Below are positions 40,901 to 54,118 of a DNA stretch of 64,000 bases, piece after piece. A model generated the notes under the pieces. It did not search any database, was not told the origin of the DNA, and was given only the letters and a program-made list of their open reading frames with translations. Position numbers and translations under genes: made by a program. Positions within the stretch are counted from its first letter, which is position 1. Each line of letters begins with the position of its first letter. Source of the DNA: Glandiceps talaboti (Eukaryota > Hemichordata > Enteropneusta > Spengelidae); NCBI RefSeq assembly GCF_964340395.1, contig NC_135553.1:9522501-9586500 (forward strand). Reading direction: 5' to 3'.

Positions 40901-43900
40901 TATGTTAGAGCTACAGGTGAGTTTGTAACACGACTTTGGTGAGACCCTTGGTATAGAATTTGAAAGTGTTTGATATGACTGTACTCATGAAAGAGAATTG
41001 TGCCTTCACTGTTGCTGTAGAAAGAAATTCTCAGTACATTCAATAGCTTTGTACCTTATCGTAGAGGGTCAAAATAGAACAAGAATGTCAACTTATTCTC
41101 ATGTATGCCTATTATAGTACTGCATGTGAAGCACATGGAACGGAGGTTATGGTGTTGACCAGGAAATCGAATGTTCATTATTTTTATAATGCACCTATGT
41201 AGTAATATTCTCTTCAGGTACCCAAATATTCAAGAGAGGAAACTCGTGTGATCTGAGATCGGCAGTTCTCCTGTCAGAATGATTTGCCATAGGAATATAT
41301 CAGATGTATTTAGATGTTATTTCCCAATATTTTTGTCCATTCAACCAAGGAAAATACTCATGACCTAAGGGGACTTTGTCACTACAAGTCCCTATAGACT
41401 CATAGTGACAAACCCCTTAGGTCACGAGTATTTTCTGGCTGAATGAAAAACATTTTTGGAGAATAACTTAATTATACCAGCACCAGTAATATGTAAGAAA
41501 AACTGGGGAAAGTAATGGCAATTTTGAACATTTTGACTCGTATCTCGAACACAGCAGAACCAGTGACGTAGACATTACATTGTCGCAACATAGATGCACA
41601 TTGTCATGACACATTTTGTTCAACTTGGCTTGAACCTGGTAAACAATTGTAACATTAGCTGTTGTATAAACAACTATTCCCTTTGATGTAGTCATGCCCT
41701 CTTTTGAAATAGCTAGATATGTCATTCTCAAGACACTATTTGCCAGATTTCTGAAATAAAGAAGTGACGAGATCAAAGTTGGTTGCTTGCATCAAATAAC
41801 ATAGATTCATTGTCATCCTTTGCCATGAGATTTTTTTTACATTGATTTTTGCAAGCATTTTGTGAAAGATTGAAAATTTGATGCAAATTTGGCTTAGTAT
41901 AACCACTTGTGGTTATTTATGACTTATATTCAAACTTGAAATATACATGTCATATAAAGCTTGTCCATTTCATTGACAGTTCTGAATTCTGTTCATTCCA
42001 GGCTAGGAGAAGGGGTTCTGGTGTATTCGCTGGCAAACAGGGCTATATAACACTGAGAGATTTATTCCGTTGGGCTGAGAGATACCGACAGGCCAGTAAA
42101 CAGACCTCAGAGAAATTCTATGACTGGGATCAACATATAGCTGATGAAGGTAACAATTTGTTTAAAATTTGGATGGGAAAACAAATGTCTGAGAAAGTTT
42201 TTGAAAAAGTTTACTCGGAACTAAAGAATAATCATATGTAATCCTTATGACTTCACTGATAAGGTAACACTACTGTAAGAACATGGGATTGAATCTCAGG
42301 CCTTTAAGTCTTGTTTTGAATATTGTATATGAAACATTGTACAGACACAGACAAACATTTAAATAAATGGGCAAATGCAAAAGTGTGTAAATTGTGAAAA
42401 GTCAACGTTTTTCATGTGCACTTTATACATAGGTATTGTCCTTGTAGATACATGAGTATTAGTGGTGATGGTGCATTGCATTGTTTCTTCAAAATAAAGA
42501 ACATTTACCAAACTTGTCCACACCAACATAACAGTCACATATTGTGCACATCTTTGCCATCCATGTTCCCTTCTTCCATGGAATGTTGGATCTTCCCTTG
42601 ATGTGCTAGATAAAATGAAGGAAAATTAACATCTAGTGGATTTATCACTGTTAGATTGTCAGTCACCTTCACACATATATATACATACTGTTGTCATGAC
42701 GATAATTATCATCTAGAGAATTTATCACAACAAGATTGTCAGTCACCTTCACACAAATGGATATAATGTTGTCATGACGATAATTGACGTCTATTGGATT
42801 TATCACTGCTAGGTTGTCAGTCACTTTTACATGTTCACGCATATAGGTTGTGTTGGTAGCTAAAAAGGGGCTGCTTATAACTGATTCTCACTTATTTCAG
42901 GCTACATGTTGCTTGCTGGAAAGGTCAGGAAAGAAGAGGAAAGTTCAGTCATTCAGGAAGTCTTACAAAAACACATCAAAAGAACAGTGAACCCTAGAAA
43001 GCTGTTCAGTCTATGTGAAGGGACTTCTACAACTGCCAGGCCAATCCTACAGAAAGTCATACAGACACCACCTGATGGGTTCTCCCATGTTGTCTGGACA
43101 CACAGTATGCGAAGACTCGCTGTACTCGCTGGCCAGGCCATGAAGTTTGGTGAGCCTGTGCTGTTAGTTGGAGACACCGGGTAAGTGATTTCTGGTAGTA
43201 TTGATGGTGAACCTGTGGTAGCTGTTTAGTTACAGATTCTAGGCAAGTGGTGTGGTATCTTGTAGTTCTGATACTTGATTTCATTAGAAGAATTAGATGG
43301 ATGAAAAAGTTGATGTAACATGTAATGCCTAAAAAAATATTCTTCCAATCTGTAATGGTTGTACAACTGATGAGAAGTAACCAATAACACAGAGACCATA
43401 TGGAAAACAACGGAAAACATAACTACCTGAAGTAGACACTCACAACTGAAAAAAAATATAATAAAAGAAAATAAAAAATCTACCTACCCAACCTATTCTA
43501 AAATTGAGCATAATCAGAACCACACAATTTTTTTTCTTGGGCGTAATATTCCAAAACTGATCTTAGAGCCAGTTGTTGTGTCTTTCATCCAGCAAGTCAG
43601 TACAATTACAAGGAAAGGAGTATTGTACCATTTGTGAACATGTAAAGTATCAGGCAAGGAAATTATACTTTTCTACGCAGCCTGTGGTGGTTATAGTGTT
43701 ATGGTGTATATGAAGATTTCTTATTGAGATTTAGAGAAAGATTTTGCTTGGAATGTATCATCCCAAAAGATTTTACTTGATCCTATGTAGAAATGAAATT
43801 ATTCCGAGCTGAAATTGTACCAGGTTTGTGTCATTCTTTTCATACTGAGTAACATATGTATGAACCATAACACCAACCATTTTGTTTTCTCTATCTATGA

Positions 43901-46900
43901 CACCCAGGTGTGGTAAGACAACTATATGTCAGCTGTTTGCTGCTCTGGCCAAACAGCAACTGTACACTGTCAATTGTCATTTACATACAGAGACTTCAGA
44001 TTTCTTAGGAGGACTTAGACCTGTCAGACACAGGACATCAGAGGAGGTGAGACACTGAATGTAATGATACCATCTGATATCTTTCTATGATGTTTCTATG
44101 CACAATAATCAGGCTATTGATAGTCAAATCATGTTGGTACTGGTGATTTTTATAGTACCCCCTCCCACCCACCTGGTAAATACAATGTATCAAAAAAGAA
44201 TATTTTTGGTATGTCTTGCTGTTGGAGCAGTTCACAGGTTGGTTGGACATAGATCTAAAATCACAGCATAAAACTTGTTGAAATACATGCCTTGATTATA
44301 TTGATAACCTTTGCAATCAGAAGTTTGAATCCTAACATAACTTATCATTTCTCTGTAATATTACTACACACACTTGATTATATTTAAAGAAGTTATTTTG
44401 TATGATTAACAGGGCTCAGAAGAAAATCAGAGGTTGTTTGAATGGTGTGATGGCCCTCTGGTGTTAGCAATGAGAGAAGGTGCTGCTTTCTTGGTGGATG
44501 AGATCTCATTGGCAGACGACTCAGTCTTGGAAAGACTGAACAGTGTTCTAGAACCAGAGAGGACTTTACTGCTGGCTGAGAAAGGCAGTGGGGAAAGTAT
44601 CCATGGTGATGTGGAGCAGATTGTTGCCATGGAAACCTTCAGAGTAGTTGCTACCATGAATCCGGGAGGTGACTTTGGCAAGAAAGAGGTATAGTTGAGA
44701 ATTTATCATTAATTTTGATATGGAGTGAAAGTTCACGTGTTAGTTCAATTTGGAAAACATTTAGCCTTTGTAAGTTGATTTTTTCATAATGTACCTATAG
44801 TGCTATTGTTCTCCCAGAAGTCATGTAAATAGTGTGCAATGCAACTATTAGCGTTTCAATGCTTGACATGACTTTTTATGTCAAAATGAGATAACCACAA
44901 TGACCGTGCTTAACCAAAACTGCTCAAAAGATGCATTTTGCAGACAAGATTTGGAATCTGTCACAGTTTTCTATCACATCATTTCTATCTCCATGCAGTT
45001 GTCACCTGCATTGAGGAATCGTTTCACAGAGATATGGTGTCCACAGTCTAACAGTAGAGAAGATTTGGTTAATATCATAGAACACAACTTGACATCAGGA
45101 TTACAGCTATGTAACCAAGAAGATGGTAGCAGTGGTATTGGTAATGCTATCATGGACTTTATTGAATGGTTTTCCAACAATGAAGTCGGAGCCAGGTACT
45201 ATCTTCAGTCTTTTTCATGCCTTTATCTATGACTCAAAGTCGCTGACATTGTTGATAGATTTACCCTTTTTAGGATATTCTGTCTCAATATGTGAATTCT
45301 GACTTGATATTTTCATTATCAAGTAGCCTTTATTTGACTCAATCCAGTCTTCTCACATTGCTTCAAAGCGGCAACACAAACTGATGATGTCATCGTAATG
45401 TTGTGTATAGACTTATGATGTCATTACTTTGTGTCCTACAGAATCAGATATTATTGCTCTCTGGTTAAACATTTATCCGCTTTCTCCCAACTTGTACTTA
45501 GTTGCGGACAAAAAATACCACCTACGGAGAAAGAGGATTGAATTACATCTTTGTTCATTGTGTACACATGTATTAGTAAACAATTCACTGAAAGAGAACT
45601 TGTGAGTTTCAGAGTATCATCCACTTACATTATCTCTATTGGTTATTTTGATATATCATATGGGGGGGGGGGGGCAGTTACAGGTGAAGAAGATAATCAT
45701 GTTAGTCCAATATATGAAGTGCACATCTTTGCCATCCATGTTCTATTCTTCCATGGAATGTTGGATCTTCCCTTGATGTGCTAGATAAAATGAAGGATCA
45801 TTAACATCTAGTGGATTTATCACTGCTAGATTGTCAGTCACCTTCACACATACCGTATATACATACTGTTGTCATGACGATAATTACAGTGCTGTAACAT
45901 CTAGTGGATGTATAATAAATTTGAATGCACTTTCCCAAATTTTGTTGACTAGGTGTACAGTCAGTATCAGAGATGTCCTATCCTGGGTTCATTTCATTAA
46001 CACCGTGTGTACGGACAGTGATAGCCAATCATTAGATACAGCTACAGCATACATCCATGGTGCTTGTCTAGTGTTTCTAGATGGTCTTGGTACAGGTAGG
46101 TGACAAGTTGGATTGTTTAAGGTTGACAACGACTGTCAATAGATGTTTTAGTTTAAAAGTTTGAATAAATTCGTTTTCATTATTTGTGCCAAAATACATT
46201 AAACATCGAAATGGAATCGCTTTTCATTCCTAAATTCTTAATAACTACAAGTGATTATAAAATAAACACAGCAAGATAAAAAACATGTTTATTTATGATA
46301 GAAATGACACACACTTGCATGACACTCCTGCACACACACACACATACATACATACATACATACACACACACATACATACATACACACACACATACATACA
46401 CACACACACACATACATACACACACACATACATACATACACACACACACATACACACACACACATACATACACACACATACATACACACACACATACATA
46501 CACACATACATACACACACACACATACATACACACACATACATACATGCATACATACATACACAAACACATACATACATACATATACACACGCACACACA
46601 TACGTACATACACAAACACATACATACACACACACTCACACACACTTCTTGCTATCTCTAGAAGGTACACTGGAAGCAGTATTAATTCTGTCATCAAAAC
46701 GTAATGTGAAAAGTTCCTTACAAGCATGGATAGGTTTCACTTTTCCAACTATTATCCATGTAACTGAGTTTGCTGATTTTTTATCCCCTATCAGGTACAA
46801 CCAGCAGTTCCTTAATGTCAGCCAGTGAAGCAAGGTCTTTATGTCTGCAGTATTTACAGAAACAGATGTATGAGATGGCAGGACAGAGAATAGATCTAAC

Positions 46901-49900
46901 GTCTCTGACTGTCAGTCTTAGTACAGATTCTAAGATGAATTGTAATCCAGTGATACTGACTGACGATGTGTTTGGTATCGACCCTTTTTTCATTCCCAGA
47001 GGTATGTGATATTCCTATATTACTTGTCCTGGTAATCATTTCATCCAGTGGTCATAGTTTCAAGTTGTGATAATTTCAATGTGTCCATACATTTGTCAAA
47101 ATATTGCCTACGTACTGCACACCATGCAGTATTTTCTTTAGTGTGCATGTAGAGACAAACCAAAGATGTCGTGAAATCTGAATATGGTTTCAATGAAGTC
47201 TAATTTGATTGGTTGATTTTTTTTTGCCCAGGGCCTTGTGTAGATGCTGTAAACCAAGATCAGTATGCTTTGCATGCACCAACCACTGCCATGAATGCGC
47301 AACGACTGCTCAGAGGTCTGCAGCTACCTAAAGCTCTCCTATTGGAGGGTTCACCAGGTGTTGGCAAGACAAGTCTTGTGACGGCATTGGCCAAAGCATC
47401 TGGTCATGAGTACGTCAGGATAAACTTGTCAGAACAGACCGTAAGTATACAAGCAGTTAATGACTGTAGTACATGTTATTAGTGTAGCCGTGTAAGAAGC
47501 TGTTAGAATCAAAGTCAAGCTTCAGAAAAGTCAATGTTTCTAGTAAAGAATAAAAAAAGTGGATAATTTTTGACAAATTTACTCAATGGTTATGAGAATT
47601 TAGAAACAAGGAACTTTCAATTTTATTTTCAATAAAATTAATGCTTCTATGATAAATGTATTTGAAAAGTGACAAAGTGACATGAAAAGCAACACATTGC
47701 CCCTTCAGCCCTCCATACTCCTACATACAAAAGGTTTTGGCAGTATGTTTATCCAGTGTGATAAAATAATTTGAAATGCTCCCTACCCCCTACCTCCACC
47801 CACCCCAATGTCAGGTATGACTAATTCCATCTATGTACTTGATTGTCATTGCAGGATGTGACAGATCTATTTGGTGCTGACTTACCAGTAGAAGGTGGAC
47901 AAGGTGGACAGTTTGCTTGGAGAGATGGCCCACTATTGAGGGCACTGAAAGCTGGCCATTGGGTTGTCTTAGATGAGGTGAGTGACATTGACAGCTAGTA
48001 TCAAGGAGACAGGGTGGACTGTCGGCATGGAGAGATAGTCCTGGTATTGACAGCACTAAAAGCTGGTCATTGGGTTGTTTAGATGAGGTGAGTGTGTAGC
48101 ATTGGCAGCTTGGAAGGGATACAGTGTTGGTAGTTTATGTGGAGAGATGGTTCACTATTGGGAATTTGAAAAACTAATAATTAAGTTGCGTGAGATAAAG
48201 TCAATCTTCAGAATTTATTGCCGTTAAAACAAAATAAAAACTCAAAAATGTAGAATTGCTTTTAACTATGATTACAAGTGGTAGATAGGTGAATCTTTTC
48301 TTCCTCCCTACTCACTTGTTGAATCCTCCAAATTGATGGGGCGTAACATGCATGTAAAAAATTAATGATCTACAGTATTACACTTCAGTTTAACTTTATG
48401 TCTGTTTGAAGCAGAGAGGGTTACAGTAAACCTGTGCATGAGATAAAAAGATGAAATATAAAATTGATTTAGAAGAGTATGGAGAGTCGGGAAAATGATT
48501 GTTGATGTTGAGAGCAAGTCAGATTATTTTCTGTAGTTCTTACTCTTCTTTAACTTTCATTCTTTTTATTTTCTTTAAAAAAGTTGAATTTAGCATCCCA
48601 ATCTGTCTTGGAAGGACTGAATGCCTGCTTAGATCACAGAGCTGAAGTCTTTGTCCCAGAACTTGGCAAGACATTCCAGATCCAACATATGAAGACCAGA
48701 ATATTTGCATGCCAAAATCCACTCAACCAAGGGGGCGGTAGGAAAGGACTCCCTAGGTCATTCTTGAATAGATTCACACAAGTAAGTATGTCAAGTTCAT
48801 GATGTTGCAAAAAGGATTGTGTAATATTGAGTTGATGACAATATGTTATACTGTTGGCAGAAAATAAACTCTGAAGTAAAGATGACGTATAACTTGCACA
48901 TTTTGTACAAGATTCATGATATTGAGAAGCATGCGACTCATATAAGGTACTTTGAGTATTTTGATTGCAAGATAATTTTAAAAAAAAAGAAGCATGCAAA
49001 ATAGTGGTGTAACAGTGCAGTGATTAGCTGTTCCTTTTTGGACTGCATATTTCTAAACATATTAGTATGTCTGTCCCCACAAACGAAGCAGATCTCTGTG
49101 AATTTCTTGACTTAGGGGCGTCATCGTAATTTTTTTATCGCCAACACACAATAGATAGTGATTCTCACCTTCCATGTTTCCAATGATGACATCGTCTTCT
49201 ATCGTAGTTGATCGTAGTTTGTCATAATTTTTGATCGTCAAAGAAAACCACGTACTCAGCCAGTAATGTGCTGATGAAACTAGTACTGCACATGTTTTTA
49301 TGAGTGCAAGTTCATGGGCGATATTCATTAAAAAAACCCAATAAGATATGCACGAAATCAAAGTTTCAATATTCAGTACAAACTAACAGTACAACTTACA
49401 AGCTCACGCTTGGCGGCCATGGTAGGGCCAAGAAATGCTGTTGAATTTCCGGGTTGCGGAAGTGCAGTTTTGACTTTTATATCATCGAATAATGGGATTT
49501 GTTTTATATATTCTAAAACAACAACTAATTTTTTATGTTTCTCAGTACAGTAACATTCCTAAATGATGGGGTTGAGTTGAGAAATCGCAATGTTCGGCAA
49601 CACGTGGCGTGATGCATGATGTCGGTAGATATATAAACATAGAGACGCAAGTGATGAACGTATTCAGATATTTGAAGCCCGAAATTTCGTTATATAAATG
49701 ACGTTTTTCCTCAAAATTTTGAAGAAACAAAACGTTTTTAGGTGACTTCTAAATCAATCAAATCAAACGATATATTAATGCGAGACAAGCTTTAGTTTTT
49801 AATTAGTTTTTGTGGACAATGTTCAATTTCGACTGACGAATCCTGCGACTAGAATCTAACACGATCAATGCACCGTTCAGCAGCCAGACGAAAATGGTCG

Positions 49901-51910
49901 ACATGTTTGTTGACCAGCCGAGAAGTGCATAAGGAACTTGTGAGGCAGTCCGAATAAATAGATGTAAAATCCGACGTTTCGAATAAAAATTCTTCTTCAA
50001 GGTATTTTTAGGCAAGACATATTAGGTAAACATCTGAATATATCTGAAACACTTAGTTGACTTACTAGCCGACTGTACGAATGCCATAGAACTTAGAAGG
50101 CATCGAGTGAATAACATTGAAAAAAGTAAGCGTGAAACTGATTTGCGCACAGGAAAGAAAATCTTTTTGTTTCGTTATTTTTTTGACGATGAAGACTACG
50201 CGTAAATGGTCGTAGTTTGGGCTCATGAATAACGGACAATAGGTGTTTACTTTTTATTGTCTACAACCTAAAGTACATGAATATGCGTTGAGACTTATGA
50301 ATATTCACCGTAGTACATCGTAACTACTAGTAGTTACTAGTCTTTACTCGTAGCGACGCGTAATTACGATGCTTTTGATTTCGATGTCGTCCCTTACAAC
50401 AATATAATAATGTCTGTCATTTCAATCTATCAGAGATAACAGGTTGACTTATTTCATGTATAGCGCTGACTTTCAAATTCTTGATTTTTACTGTTTATAG
50501 GTTCATATAGAGCCACTATCAGCTGCCGATCTGCTGTTCATCACCAACACAATGTATCCAATGTTAGATGTGGAGATGTTGAAGAAAATGATTGATTTCA
50601 ATAATCAGGTGAGTTTCACCTATTGTCGGCCATATTGTGACTTACACAGGCATATACACAAACACGCAAGTTCATGCATAAACACGCACAGTGTCACACA
50701 AAGACAAAAAACATGATCTGAAGAACAAGCTGCCCATGTTTTGTTGGTTCATGCATAGTTTATCGATTTCCATGGATGTCTTTTTGAAACTCCTCAGGGA
50801 AATAGAAAGGCTCCAAAAAGTAATAGATCAAAAATGCATAATGATATAAAAATATGACAAAAAGTTTTAGAACTAAATTGAAATCACAACACATGAAGTG
50901 CACATCTTTGCCATCCATGTTCCCTTCTTCCATGGAATGTTGGATCTTCCCTTGATGTGCTAGATAAAATGAAGGAAAATTAACATCTAGTGGATTTATC
51001 ACTGCTAGATTGTCAGTCACCTTCACACACATACAGTTGTCATGACGATAACGGATATTTAGTAGATGGCTGTCCACTAGCATGTATATAAGAGTGACTT
51101 TGCTGTTCATTCAATGAATCGACTGTACTTGTTTTACTAGATGTGCTGTTCACTTTTCACACTTGCTAATTTTTGTCACTGCTGCATCTGTATAGACTTT
51201 TGTCGGTGAAAAGTTTTGTAGTTTTTGCAAGAATGCACATTTCATTTTTTGATCCTTATGAAGAAGTACAACTGCTATAGATTGTGACTAGCTTTCCATA
51301 TACTCTTACTTTCTACAGCTGTACACAGAAACAATGGTGAATGGTCTGTGGGGACAGCGAGGTGGACCATGGGAGTTTAATCTCCGAGATTTATTTAGAT
51401 GGTGTGACTTGATGGTGGAACACCAAGATGATCAGAATTGGAACCCGGGTGAATATGTTGGACTTATTTACAGTGAAAGAATGAGAACCAGTCAAGACAA
51501 GGATAAGGTATGGTGATAGTAACATGTGAAATCTAGTGATACTGTACATCTACATGTCCATAATGAAGTTGTTACTTTTGCATCTCCAGGTCAGAAATGA
51601 CATTCTTAGAGAGGCCCATTTCACCAGACGAGTCATTAATATAATGACAAAATTATCATTTTTTTTTATAAGCATGTGGTCTGTAGCTTTTTCATACATA
51701 TGTAAAATAATATGATATTAACAGCTGACAGACTTGAAGAATGTATTTATAACATTAACACTTAAATTGCCATGACAACACATAAAGTGCACATCTTTGC
51801 CATCCATGTTCCCTGCTTCCATGGAATGTTGGATCTTCCCTTGATGTGCTAGATAAAATGAAGGAAAATTAACATCTAGTGAATTTATCACTGTTAGATT
51901 GTCAGTCACC

Positions 51911-51958
<48 letters not shown>

Positions 51959-54068
51959 TACATACATACTGTTGTCATGATGATAATTAACATTTAGTGA
52001 ATTTATTACGTCTAGATTGTCAGTCACCATCAATCATATATACATATTGTTGTCACGACGATGATTATTCCTCAGCAATTAACATGTTATGTGTAATCCA
52101 CTTTTTAGGTGCTTGATCTGTTCAAGACAGTATTTTGTCAGCCATCTTCAGAAGGTAGACATTGGACAGAACCATATCAATCCAGCAGACAATTCCATAT
52201 CACATCAAAAGTCCTACAGGTAGGGAGGTATTCTTTACTGCTCAACAGTGATTATAAATAAGGCACATTGTAATAGTCCCTTCCCTTATTGAGCTTGAAG
52301 CTCAGCCCAATTTTATCCCTTGCACAGACCAAAAACAGTACAATAGTTCTCTGGTCTTCCACAACTCCTTGGAAAGCGTATGATTTCTACTGCCTCTGTA
52401 AGTTCAAAGGTCAAATCCATCATGTAATCTTTCCTACCAGGTCTCAGATAATACAGTTGAGTTGACTTGGGCATAGTGGTAGTTGAAATCTTGCCCAAGG
52501 ACTTAAGCCAGTCAGAAACAAATGAACAGTGGCAAGGGTTGATGCAGCAGTATCTGCTATCAGATTTCAAATCAGTCTTTGGAACAGTTTGATCACTGTG
52601 ACTCCCCAATGTTGTACAGGGAGAATATGTTATGTATTATTAAAGCAATATGACCCTGTTGTATGTATATGCTGTGAATGTTGTTTCTCATTTTGTAGGT
52701 TGGTCATTCATTTCTCCAAAGAAGTCAGCAAGCAAACCAGACTACATTATGTTTGAAGACACCATTGAAGTTATTACATCATGTGTTAGAGCCAATGGAA
52801 GCACTGATGAAGTGTATTGAAATGAACTGGATGGCTATATTGGTAAGGCAAGGTTTTTGATGTCAAACTACAGTAGTTCTAAACCTTGCATTCATAGTTG
52901 GAAAATTTTCAACAGTAGACTAGTACAGGAGATGATCATAGAGAAACAAGAAATATTTGGTCTTGAGAAGTCTGTCCTTGTCACCATAGCAACACATGAA
53001 TTGCACATCTTTGCCATCCATGTTCCCTTCTTCCATGGAATGTTGGATCTTCCCTTGATGTGCTAGATAAAATGAAGGAAAATTAACATCTAGTGATTTT
53101 ATCACTGCTAGATTGTCAGTCACCTTCACACACATAAATACTGTTGTCATGTCAATAATGTCTCATGGGTGTCACACAGACACACATACACACTGTTACA
53201 GTTGTCATATCCTAGCATTATGCTTTTGTCTGAAACAGCCAAAATTGAGTACAGCAAGCTATGAAATTGGCCAATAAAGAAGTTAAAGAAACACAGGATA
53301 AACAACTCGGTGTCCGCATCAAAACTCTGGATAACAGACTCCATGTTTATGCCTATTTACAGGTCGGACCTCATTCAAGTGGCAAGACGTCATTGGTGCA
53401 ACTTGTAGCTGAGCTTACAGGTCAAAGGTTACAAGTGATGGCTATGAACAGTGCTATGGATACCACTGAACTACTTGGTGGCTTTGAACAGGTCAGTTCT
53501 ATAGAACTATAGTACAGTGGATTGAATCGGATCCCATCCTGTCTGATAGTTACGTATGAACCAGAACGTTTGCGACTGTGTGCACTTCTCAGAGGATATG
53601 AATTTTACAAGGATGTTTTATTTGAAATAATAGTATTTACATATTTGACTGACATTTTTGACACTTCATGATTGCAAATTGAACATGTGTTCAGCATTTT
53701 AGATTGTTGTCATAACAACAATAAGGAATGTTGGTAGATGTATGTTCAGTATGTTCATTGATGGAATCGTTTTTTGTTGATTCCAAGTGGTTCACTGTTT
53801 AATACCAGTATGTGCACATCTTTGCCATCCATGTTCCCTTCTTCCATGGAATGTTGGATCTTCCCTTGATGTGCTAAATAAAATGAAGGAAAATTAACAT
53901 CTAGTGAATTTATCACTTCTAGATTGTCAGTCACCTTCACATAAATATATACATACTGTTGTCATGACGATGATTGACGTCTAGTGTACATTTATTTATC
54001 ACTGCTAGATTGGCAGTCACCTTCACATGTACACACACACACACACAAACAAACACGCTCGTATGCAT

Positions 54069-54118
<50 letters not shown>

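Noticed and set aside
50760-53940. A peptide conserved in four minus-strand open frames (VKVTDNLAVI, NFPSFYLAHQGK, GNMDGKDVH)
   Set aside because: It is the reverse strand of the intronic hairpin-headed repeat; the similarity comes from the DNA repeat, and the frames have no start, splice or family support.
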